This document shows positions 38,583-48,420 of a stretch of DNA of 64,000 nt, piece by piece. Position 1 is the first letter of the stretch; each line of letters starts with the position of its first letter. The stretch spans positions 1,559,001 to 1,623,000 of the forward strand of contig NADL03000462.1 in assembly GCA_002205965.3 (NCBI GenBank). Reading direction: 5' to 3'. Under the pieces are notes generated by a model. The model searched no databases. It had not been told where the DNA came from and worked only from the letters and a program-made list of their open reading frames with translations. The position numbers and the translations under genes were made by a program. The stretch is from Kappaphycus alvarezii. Its lineage: Eukaryota; Rhodophyta; Florideophyceae; Gigartinales; Solieriaceae.

Positions 38583-39632
38583 ATGGGCCCAGAGCACTCG
38601 GGGACCTCGTCTGGCAGCCTTGTCGAGGCACCACGCCTAACAGCAAAGACCGACAAATTTCAGTGCAGAAATGCTGTATGAATGTCGATGCAGCGTGTAA
38701 GAGTATTCGCGGCTGGTTGAGACGGTCTTTGCAAAGGTAATCTCGAATGGCTTCGCCGACGCACTGTACGCCTCCATGGATCCCGCCTGCCAGAAGTTTA
38801 TAGATTCCGAGATATTGCTCGGCAGACTGAAACTTGGATCAGAAGATGAAAACGAATAAACACCGTTCAAAGTGCAGAAAGAAATAGTAGAGAAAATTCT
38901 ACATATCTTTGCCAAAGATTCGACGACAGATGCCCCTAAGCGATTCATAAACTCTGGTAGGAGAATGTTTGGATGCAAGAGAGGTAAAGCGGAGAATTAC
39001 GCCGATTTCTGTGAACGGTTCAATGAATAGCACAAGAACACCTCAACTGCTTCGAACATGCACCTACCGAACAAGAAAAACAACATATCGTTCTGATACT
39101 CTTGGACACGCTGGTCTGCCTGACTCAATATACAACAACTTGCTCTCAATTTTCATAAATAAGACATCGGATACATCAATGATAGACAAAGGGACAATAA
39201 CTGTCAACTATTCGGAGGTGAGAGATATACGGGATAAGTTGAACGCGACAATCGAATTCATGTCACAGTTCGCCGAGAGTACAGACAGACAATACATATC
39301 CAATACGCACCAGACGATACAGGCCGGCATCAAGACAGCATCGGAACTCGTATCAATAATTCTTATAAGGATGGATATATAGAACCCTGATGAACACAAT
39401 CGACTGAATTTCAATCTAGATAACACATACGATGCTTTGAGAACTATACGCTCACGTAGTGATGCCCCTCAAGGACAGCCTAAGCCAGTATCCGACGACA
39501 AACACCTAAAGGTCGTTGGTAATCTAATAAATAAGAAGTTTATGAATCCAATGTGTATGTGTACTCGTGCCGACTACAATTCTGAAAGCGCTACTTACAA
39601 TACCGTCAGGGCTGTTTTACGGGAAAACCTTT
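38583..39632 (+). pseudogene. Decayed gag-like ORF of copia element 2
   Basis: ATG at 38583 opens a frame (MGPEHSGTSSGSLVEAPRL) that soon breaks. From about 38641 to 39050 a second frame reads as protein with a few stops, including FADALYASMDPACQKFIDSE and AENYADFCERFNE. From about 39050 to 39632 a third frame is open except for a TAG at 39380-39382. Position just upstream of copia RT/RNase H sequence in the same orientation suggests gag, but no zinc knuckle was found and homology is not established. The protease-integrase part expected between gag and RT is missing. Confidence 0.45.
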
Positions 39633-39682
39633 GAATTCGCTACTGTTAGACTGCATTTTCCCTTAGAATGTACCTATCTTCA

Positions 39683-39719
39683 GCTCCAAACCAGGGTTAT
39701 ATAAACCCTGGTTTGGAGC
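39683..39719. repeat. Perfect 16-bp inverted repeat around ATATA
   Basis: Arms 39683-39698 and 39704-39719 are exact reverse complements; the 5-nt centre is ATATA, so the middle reads TTATATAA. It sits at the junction where the protease-integrase part of copia element 2 is absent, so it could mark a deletion scar or a short insertion. Confidence 0.85.
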
Positions 39720-39783
39720 GGCCGGCTTAACCCAGCGAGCCTCAACCAAAGTTTCAACCACAGTTCTACCCAGATATGCTCGT

Positions 39784-40690
39784 GTGCGCTTAACACCCCA
39801 CATTAACCGATTGACAATTATCAACACCACAGAGGACAACGCAGATTCATTTACCAAAATTCGTATCCAGTTGCTCTTCATTTCCCAGAGCTTCAGACTG
39901 GACGTATCGTACGTGGTTTCTCAACTTTGCCTAGTGCACAAACAGAAAATCACAAAAGAACACAGAAAAATATTGAACGACACTTTTCTTCACGTTAAGG
40001 ACACAAAGGAATGGTCTTTGAAATACCGGAAGCTCTACGAACCGAGCTTGAAGTTGTATTTGTTCACAGGTAGTGAATAGGGAGCTTACGCACAAAGAAT
40101 TCAGAAATAAAACTGCCAAATTTCAGCAATAGAATTACAGTCTGTAATTAAATTGCAGAAATCTGGAATGAAGTCTTGAGGTAAATTGTTGAAATCTGAC
40201 CAGTTAGTGAAGACCTGTGGGAAATGGTTGTGAGAAAAAAAGATCGTACAGTAGGAGTTTTCGTGCCAGTTCATGCGTAAACACGTTTTCAAATTTCAGA
40301 AAATAATTTCAGAAATAATTTTCAGAAATTTATCATACTACCTATTTCTGAAGACCTTTCAGAATTCTGTTTTTGCGTAAGCTCACTAATAAAACACCCA
40401 AAGTGACGGAACAAGTCAACTGGGAACTTTCGTTTGCCTCCTTGATAAAGAAAAACAATGCCATATCCTCCACCGGTCGTTAATCAAGTACCCCCGCATA
40501 ACGCGATCTATGCTCGCCGGATAAACCTACGCCTTCTCGCATGGGTATGACTACGGAGTGAGTCTCCGAGTGATGTTTCATCAGATGCATGTCAGGTCAC
40601 CCCTCCTCGTGTTCATGGATTCCAAAAGCATCTTTGATAAAATAACTGCTTCAAAACGTTTGCAGGAATTACGTCTGATTTAGTGATTTA
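39784..40690 (+). pseudogene. Copia element 2: reverse transcriptase tail and RNase H, interrupted
   Basis: The block 39784-40080 carries copia-type sequence: DADSFTKI-like NADSFTKIRIQLLFISQS, then VSYVVSQLCLVHKQ and the pre-RNase H helix. It is cut by a 307-bp insertion (40080-40386). Taking out the insertion and one TA copy leaves the same frame, which continues as SQLGTFVCLLDKE, YAFSHGYDYGVSL and VFMDSKSIFDKITAS, matching the RNase H of the element at 1-3379. The catalytic Glu of the RNase H (expected just before TYAF) is replaced by TAA. A ToT stop follows at about 40682. The first Asp is also lost (TGS in place of TDAS). The remnant is inactive. Confidence 0.85.
40080..40386. mobile_element. 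307-bp MITE nested in copia element 2
   Basis: Ends are imperfect inverted repeats (left G-GGAGCTTACGCACAAAG, right complement G-TGAGCTTACGCAAAAAC, each followed within a few bases by GAATTC) and TA lies on each side (40078-40079 and 40387-40388). There is no coding capacity. The interior is AT-rich with repeated TTCAGAAAT words. TA duplication points to mobilisation by a Tc1/mariner-type transposase, but its ends differ from those of the element at 27731-29277. Confidence 0.85.
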
Positions 40691-41003
40691 GCTTGGAAAA
40701 GAATCGTTCGCCGAATTTGATTTTTTGAGTCCTTGAATTAAGATTTTTGAATTGCTGGACATGAATAATGCGAGATTAGCAAAGTATGGATTACAACGTA
40801 GTCATTTTATCATGTTTTTATGGTTACGTAATCCAGCTCTATGGGTAAGTATTACGCGTTGATCATCTTCATCCGGACAGTCTCGTTAAAAGATTTATAT
40901 TCTTCGATTGTTGTGTCAGAGATGAATAATATTCCACATGCTAGTACTGCAAGTACTGCGCTTTTTGGATTAATCTTCTCTGCTAGATGGGATTATTTTG
41001 TCC

Positions 41004-41321
41004 TCATGATTTGTAGCAGTGAAATTTGACCGAAGTCGCCGGAAATTCGCATAGAATTTGGTCTGGTACTCCTTGTACGATTAGTCCCTTGAGATTGTTT
41101 ATTTTTGTTTTCTGGGCTGTCAATTTGGACTTTTCTGTGGGATTTGGAATCGCTTCATGGTTGATGAAGTCCTGAGCGCCAAGAAGAGAAGAGCAGATAG
41201 TGATATCGGAATACCGAAACTTGAGGTTTTCGTATGATAGAGTTGGGAGCTCGGTTGAGTCTTTCGTGGCCCTAGTCCGTTTTTGTGACGTTCCTTTCCA
41301 TGCATGATCCTCCGATCGCAA
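41004..41321 (-). CDS. Gag-like ORF fragment
   Basis: 105-codon open frame on the minus strand. The stretch IPNPTEKSKLTAQ followed by LKGLIVQGVPDQIL resembles the UBN2-type gag region of copia elements, where a variable linker precedes an 'I..GV.d.il' segment. ATG status of the first codon was not confirmed. Evidence is resemblance only; it could be chance. Confidence 0.3.
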   Translation of the reverse strand: MRSEDHAWKGTSQKRTRATKDSTELPTLSYENLKFRYSDITICSSLLGAQDFINHEAIPNPTEKSKLTAQKTKINNLKGLIVQGVPDQILCEFPATSVKFHCYKS

Positions 41322-43465
41322 AGTTTTCGCCTTTATGTAAATCCATTGAATGTGTTCGCAGGTTTGAAAATAACTTATTACTCACTGTGGGGTGATTGAT
41401 ATTGGTTGTCAATGGTGGTTACAATTGTTTTGGGGTTTCCATGGTGATTTAAATGCCCATAACTTGTAAAAAGTCAAAGCGTGCCTCAAATCTCATAAGG
41501 GCGGAGTAGTAATACGTAGATTATTTGCACTGAAAATTAATCCCCTTCTGAGACTGCGTAAACGGTGCTGGTTTCTGAAAGCGTGAATTCTCTGTGCTTG
41601 CAGTCGTCGGTTTCTCAGATCTGAATGATAATAAGTGTGAATAAGAGAAGTAGAAAACTTTCGTGCTGTATTTATAAGATGCATGCAACTTTATGATTCA
41701 CTCAAAAAAAATAGTTTCTAAAAGGTTAATTTGAGTTCTATGATGCCAAAATAAATCCATAACTATAGAAAAGCTACAGAAAAGCTAGAAAACATGCAGA
41801 TTTACAGCAGCACAGCTGTAAGTCCCGCTGAACACTCTCCTCCTGGATAAATTCTGTACGCCAAGTGGGTCCATCAAAGTAATAAATAACCTAATAAAGT
41901 CACACCGAGGGACAGAAAAAACAAAAAGCAAAAAAGAGAATATTATATTATATTAAATATTAATATATTATATTAACGTAGTCTTTTTCCATCCGATGCG
42001 TTCGCTAGCGTGTACTGCGTTAATGATTATCAAAAAGTGTCCCTATTCATTAAAATTTCCCCTATCCTGTTCACCTCCGTTGCAATTCCCAGCTCCCTTT
42101 CAACTTTCGCGATGACCTCTAAGTTTTATCGCAAAACTTAGCCCTGGACCGCGTAAGGGCGATTTACCACGACAAAAAGGTTTCAGATTTCTTTTTTCCG
42201 AGGCGCCAGGCCAATCCTTCTCCGCATCACGAACGTACTTGATTATTTTTGCAATACTACTCTTCTGTAGAGATTTCATTCCCTCTTTACGCGCCTATTT
42301 CCCACCCTAAAATGTATTGTGGCAGTCAGAAAAACAATGAAGCCGATTTAGTTTTAGATTTAGATACGATAATTGTTCTCCATCTCACCTACTTGTTGAG
42401 ACTTCAAACTTTCGTATCAGCATCAAGTTAGCCTCGATAACTCCGATCACGCTTTTTTGACTGTCCTACCTACGGTATATTTTTGCCTAATTATCCGTTT
42501 CAAAGGACCCAGAGAAATGCATTTCTAGAACACTTAAAGTTGCTATATGCCAACAGAGCACTTCACAGTAGCATTCAGCTATTTTGCAGACATTTTATTG
42601 TGCGAAAGTTTTCATTCTTGATTAACGAGAAGTACACTGCATATTTTTTTGGGCCCAACAAGCTGATCTACAGTATCAACGAGAATTTACCTTCCAGCTG
42701 ACTGCCAACTCGGATCTTTGCTCCGAATTACCCTTAGAACCCAGCCTATCAGTCCATTTTACCCACTAGACAAGCCAATGGCTTACGAAGCTACTATCGG
42801 TTATACGTTTGAACCTTGCACGATGTTACATACCGTTAAAAGGATACTAGTGTCGCAGAGCTCGGATCGCTCGTATTATTATTCAACTAAACCATAGATT
42901 ACAGTTAGTTACTTAATTGTCACATCTCTAAAAATAAATCACATCCAATATGCCCCGTTCACTTTCCAACTGACATATACCTGTACATACACATTTTTCA
43001 CAAAAGAAATTTATTTTGTCAAAATTGGCGTTTAGTCATGTTGATGGGAGATATTGAAAAACGAAATTTATGCGTTCCAAGGGGTACCTTGGATTATTTC
43101 TACGATTTCGACTATCGCAAGTCAAATTATTTGTGATTATTTTTGAGCTAATAAAAAAACGCGTGCAACCTGGGCCAGAGGTCGCCTGTGTGTCTACTAC
43201 ACAAAAAACACTCATGGGGCAGCTGCGGCAGTCCTACAATTTGCATTAGTTGTGTCTCGGGGTAAATAAAGCATTTTCAAGGCATTAAGTCACTTGCAAT
43301 CGAACCTTCTAGAATCAATTGGATCTTTGAACCGTTTTTCCGACGTTCAGCGTGTAAGAATATTATTTTCCGGACTCTTGCCCCCAAAACATCGGAAAAG
43401 TAGATTCTCTCGTTAAGTGTCTCACCGAGATTATATTTCTTGAAAGAGGACAAAGGTATATAACT
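41322..43465. other. AT-rich spacer
   Basis: No convincing gene. Includes an ATATTA-rich simple stretch near 41940-41975 and copy A of a short diverged repeat at 43038-43110. Confidence 0.45.
43038..43110 (+). repeat. Short diverged repeat, copy A
   Basis: About 70 bp matching 48741-48812 with shared blocks ATGTTGAT, ACGAAATTTATG and GATTATTT at equal spacing. Same orientation. Likely decayed transposon sequence. Confidence 0.55.
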
Positions 43466-43846
43466 GTGATGTTCTCAGTAATGAAGAGGAATAACCTGGA
43501 TCACAGAAACTCTTCTGAAAATGACTCGGCCATTGCGCCAAGAATTTGTAGAATAACCCTCAGTGTAACTACTTTTGCCCACGTTACGAGAAAATGTGCC
43601 GTTCGGAAGGCACAGGATATAATAAAATGCCAAATAAAGGAGCTGATAAAGGAGAGACCACTTAAATGGAAAAAATATATCAATGCCGTTGGGCAAATGA
43701 ACTTTGCATGCGAATTCTCACCCGGGAATAGATCAACTAATGAAGAAGTATTCAGAACGAACTACGCCAGAGAGGCTTTTTTGGAACAGCATCTTCAAGA
43801 TGACCACATAAATATTCAGATTTATTGCTTCAGTGTTGGGGTATAA
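43466..43846 (+). pseudogene. Possible Ty3/gypsy integrase fragment
   Basis: 126-codon open frame from ATG. The segment IIKCQIKELIKERPLKWKKY followed by a spaced block NEEVF resembles the C-terminal half of gypsy integrase cores, where an 'ER.n..lk..l' helix is followed by W and then 'tg.sP.e..yG'. Catalytic residues cannot be assigned. It lies 1 kb upstream of clear gypsy RT sequence in the same orientation. Confidence 0.35.
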
Positions 43847-44799
43847 ACGGGTTGCGTAATATAACAGCTTACGCAGTACAACAGAGGCCCTATCCGCAAA
43901 CCGAAAACTCATACGTAGAACCGCTGAAAGAAGAAAATTAACCAGTTACAAAGGGACACCGGTAGATTTGACGTCTTTGTAGAACCGCAAATGCTTATCG
44001 TTGGCTAGTGCTCGGTCGGCTTATTCGTAGAGATTCAGCGGGAGGTGCTATTTTTTGATCCGTTTTCTTAGTAAACAGTTGATTTTGCGTTGCAGTAGTT
44101 TCGAGCTATGGTCCTCATATCTCGCATCTAGTCTTGCTCAAAGTACCTTATTGGGCTCTAGATCTGTAAGTGATGTGACCGGACTCACCTGACTCGTTGC
44201 TCCTTTCTGGAAAGTAGACGTCGAAGAATTTTACAGTTGCGAATGAATAATTTTCGCCTTGTATTGTCTCGCCATCAAAATTACCGACGAAGGTTGGGAT
44301 ATAATCCGTCATCCTGGACCTTCTAGTGGTGCAGATATCCTATTTAGGCTTCATTTTCGGACTTCTGAGGCTCTCGGATATTCACGTGAACATAATTTCT
44401 GGGATTAGAGCTTAAGCCCGCTCATCTGTTCAGAAGAGGGACTCTGGCCCGAGACGGATACGAAATCGACCAAGGAGAAGGTGTTCTAGGGCGGAGAAAT
44501 AGAAACCGCGATCGGAGATTTGTATCATATTTGAACGCTAACTCTTAGTATTCGGACCCACCGGAAGAGAAATGGTCTTGACCGTCAGCAAAGCCACATA
44601 CAAAAATCAAGGTCGAAGTTCTATAACCAAAGAAAAACGTTCAGATAAAGAAGAAAAAAAGAGGAAATTCATACATAATTAAAGGCCCAATTTGCACTTT
44701 TTCTGGAAAAGACGAAGGTTAAGATCAGCATATCACTTCGAGACACTGGAATCTTGACATGGATCATCAACATACTAGGCATTGCATCGGTTTTGGAGG

Positions 44800-46227
44800 C
44801 TCATTCTTTCGATATGAATTATATCGCACACATGTTACAGCTCTTGTCAAGTAATGCCTCTTCATGGCAAGATCGACCGTCAGGAAATTCATAACATGTT
44901 TTACTCAAGTATAGTTACCCCCGCATCATTTTAATGGTAGTTTTGCTGAACTATAACCCCAGAAGGGTGAGAGACTTGTTTTTTTGTTGAATTTTCGCGA
45001 TTGGAACAGAAAAATGATGGCTTATCCCCGGCTCATACCTAAGATAGAAGAAACTGTCTACAATTCAAATTTTTCCGAGTCTCCACTCATTTTTTTCGGA
45101 TACTAACATATTTGTATGGCAGAGGATTGAAAAAAGACTACTTTAGTTCACGTATTTGGAACTTTCAAGTTCCTGTTGATGCAATTCGGGCTGATTAACA
45201 TGCGATATAAGTTCCAGCGTATGGTTGACTAAGTCTTGTAGCACATTTTTTTCGCCGTGGTCTATTTCTATGATGTTTCTCACTTCTCTAATTCGATATA
45301 GGACCACACTGAAAATCTAAGTGTCTTCTTCGAATCCATCGGTTTTAAAATCAAAATTAATAAGTCTCATTTCTATTCTGGGCATTAAATTGATTGTTTA
45401 CTACGAAAAATACGGTTGTTCGTTTCCGAAGAGGGGAAATTATATTATATCAAGATGAACGTCATTTATACCAACTCAACAGAGTTATATAGGTTTCTTG
45501 ACCTTTCGAGATACTAAAATCTATTTTTCAAGGACCTTACTGTGATATCATCAGCTTTTTGCCGTGATTTTGGGGGAAATTATTCAAATGGGGTGAGAAG
45601 ATGAATTTTAAATTATGGACGCTAAAAGAAATGCTATCTTGCCTTGACTTTGAGTATATTTTAATCGTGAAAGAAAATAAAATCACTGGTTTATGAATGG
45701 TTCGTTGCACAGAAGAAAGAGGCTGGCAAGATTTATCGCGTGTAATATCCAAACCGCACGGTGAATTGTCCCGAGCAAAATCATTTCGTCGGTGAGAGAG
45801 ATCCTCTAGCAGCTATCTCAGTTGTGAAGAAATGTAGTGTATATACACTACCGGAGCAGCCTTCCAATACTAATATCTTCAATAAGCTTTAAATGAATTT
45901 TTTCGTGCAATACAGGCACGTTGGATACAGCTCCTCGCAGAATATGAGTTTAAGGTCGAACCCAGGCCCGGTAAATGCACAAAGCAGCCGGTTGAATGTC
46001 TCGTACAGTACCACTTGGCTTCCGTCCGCCGCAGAAGAAGAGGAAAGAGACCTAGTTTCCAAGTTAAATTAAATCACCGCAGAGGAGTATCTCACATTAG
46101 ATTAAATTTTGCTGGACTTCGGTGGTCATTTGCAATGATTGAAGATCTTAGAGACGAAGAAGATAAAAACCTTTCGATCAAACTTATAGATAAGCACTTC
46201 ATTACTTCGGAGAAAATGCAAAAATGA
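44800..46227 (+). pseudogene. Ty3/gypsy reverse transcriptase and RNase H, heavily decayed
   Basis: No ORF longer than about 70 codons survives, yet translating through stops from 44999 gives a clear gypsy RT in one frame. It contains AYPRLIPKIEETV, FGTFKFLLMQFGLINM, then FQRMVD and VVYFYDVSHFS, where the YxDD active site reads YFYD, so one catalytic Asp is lost. It continues with DHTENLSVFFESIGF, KSHFYSGH and SEEGKLYYIKMNVI, then TELYRFLDLSRY. After a frameshift near 45560 the W-E-F-LK connection appears, and near 45911-46020 the RNase H end ARWIQLLAEYEFKVEPRPGK. The ORF 46015-46227 is the open tail and starts at TTG. The family call is secure; the element is dead. Confidence 0.85.
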
Positions 46228-47434
46228 GCTGCAGTATGTCTATTCTCTGTAGGGAAGGGTCTCGATACTGAGCAGAATTCACTGAAGCGTTGGAAATTGG
46301 GACAACCAAAGTACGATAAATTTGGTCGAAAACGTGATTTTAGGCCGCATATACATCAAAGCTTTCACAATTATTAAAAAGGTGAAGGATTACATAAGAG
46401 AAAATTCCTACCATATCCCATGACATTTGGTGTACTGTTGACGAATAAATTTGAGAAAAATTCGAAAGAAGTTACCAGGCTTCTACATATGCTGAAGATA
46501 GGTATAAATTATTCCTTTTTTGCCGTTACGCATTCAACTGGCTCACAAACCACGGTTTCCGCAATTGGAAAGTAGTGTAAAAATCGTAAAATTCAACTAA
46601 AATGATTAAATATAACCCTTTGGAATCCTGAGGACTATTACATCTGAAACGCTATATTATTCATGGCCGTTTTCATTTCTTATTTTATGTAAAAGGACGG
46701 AACCAACTGCCAAAATGTGTTTACATGGGCTCCAATGTATAAAATTAGAGCTGACTAATGCTATGAACCATTAATATCGCAAACAGAAACGTATTCGTCG
46801 GAAGAAGAATGACGCTGCAAGAATGATCGCCTCAAGTCATATACGAGCACCACAGCTGCCTTCTTATCTCCACAGCTCCGCCTTGGGCTCGTACACGGGC
46901 TTATATCGTTCATATATCTCCCATGCGGTGTAATTCATATCGAAAAATGAGAATGTTCATAATTGACGTGAATAATGGCGTCAATAGCTCCATGTGAAGC
47001 GAAGAAATGCATGTGGTTCCAAGTAGCTCCTAAAGGGAGCCCGGAGTATCAGAAGAACCTTAAAGTTGTGGAATTTCTTCTGTTATACTATAGAAAAGCC
47101 AAATATTTTACAGGCAAGTGACCTACGCTCCTGTCGCGTAGTTACGGGCCTTTTACAGGCCTTGTCAAACGTTGAAAGTTTCAACCCCCCTGTACAGGCT
47201 GATCTCCTACGGAAGTTGCTTTTATCTTCGTGCTGTGGTTGTGAGATGACTTATTTAGTCTGTTTTGCGTATGACTTATCCCAAGTCCTAGGACTGCCAA
47301 AGCCGGCACCTGCACATTTATTTATTTAATTTCTTTATCTTGTTTTTAAAAATACAAGTTGCCTTAATATTATATGCATCCTGTTCAATTAGCACATATA
47401 CGTTCTGGATTGCATATTGGGGACTGGAGCATCT
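46228..47434. other. Spacer with possible decayed retroelement sequence
   Basis: No confident gene. The DNA directly after the gypsy RNase H may hold its integrase, but no HHCC or DDE motif could be read. A short ORF at 47066-47329 is unrecognised. Confidence 0.35.
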
Positions 47435-47820
47435 CTACTGGAGAGAATTCATTTGAGTTTTATCGACTGAAAGTGGGTAAGGACGATAAAAGGCGACCAA
47501 ATAGTCCCTCCTTCGAGCATTAATCCGAAGAATAGGAACAAAAGAAACTATTAAGCGCCATTGCTTTCTTTCCTCCTTCCCAAATTCATCAGATTTAGTA
47601 GATATAGGACACCCACCCGGACGAACCCCCAATTGGTTGACTAAGGGAATCTGTCTTACATCTGTGATATTACGGAATTCTTTCGAGTTATCTTTACCTC
47701 TGTAGATCCTCAGGGAAGGGGCGGAGAAGCCAATCTTATGTAACTACGCGCATTCATAAATGGTTATCGGTTCTTATCGAGAGTCTGAAAAGGTAATCCT
47801 CATTTTTTTCTCAGGATCCT
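47435..47820 (-). pseudogene. Possible gypsy reverse transcriptase N-terminal fragment
   Basis: On the minus strand one frame reads through two stops for about 128 codons. The order QLGVRPGGCPISTK, then KQWRLIVSFVPILRIN and YRPYPLSVDKTQMNSL parallels the start of gypsy RT (GvI.pS.SP, then W.R..vDyR.LN, then yPLP.id..ld.L). Several conserved residues are replaced. It is opposite in orientation to the gypsy RT at 44800-46227, so it would be a separate insertion. Confidence 0.4.
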
Positions 47821-48102
47821 GTTCAAAATTTTTGCAGAGACCAGTTCCAGGAGAATTATTAAGTAGTAAAAATGAATAAATTTTTATTTGATGTTCTATT
47901 TTTGTCCCAGAGTGGACTGGGATGTATTGTGCAATAAATCAGTTTTGTCAGCCCGCAGTAGATCATTCTCATTTTTCATCGAGATTCGCAAGGAAATCCA
48001 TAAGCCCAAGTCTAAAATCTAGGTCTAGATCGATAAAATACGTTATTTTGTTAATGAAGGCAGGCAAAAATAAAGACGTTACCATCCAAAAAGGACTTTT
48101 CA

Positions 48103-48420
48103 TTATTGTAAAGATTCTCTGACGCAGATTCCTCTTCTCTTGTAACGGCAAAACGATATATAACGGAAAATATCTTGCAAATAATTGGCCCAACCCGCGA
48201 ATTGGTTTCTCAAATACATCTGGACCACATGCAGGATGGTAAATTTCTCTTCGCTAAGACGACGATCCAAGCCGACCGTTCTGAAACATTCGATGGTTTT
48301 CAAATGGCTTACCGGCTGCAGGTAGTTTGTTCTGGGTAAGCATACTGGTCGTTTACGTGCCCCTTTCTTTATTAGATCCAGAAGAGGAGCTTTCTTTCCT
48401 GTAGGTTTGGTATAAGCCAT
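48103..48420 (-). CDS. Hypothetical ORF
   Basis: 105 codons from an ATG at 48420. Basic N-terminus and a Trp-containing helix-like C-terminal half. No family recognised. It lies 0.3 kb upstream of the possible RT fragment on the same strand, so it may be a retroelement gag piece; equally it may be a chance ORF. Confidence 0.2.
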   Translation of the reverse strand: MAYTKPTGKKAPLLDLIKKGARKRPVCLPRTNYLQPVSHLKTIECFRTVGLDRRLSEEKFTILHVVQMYLRNQFAGWANYLQDIFRYISFCRYKRRGICVRESLQ

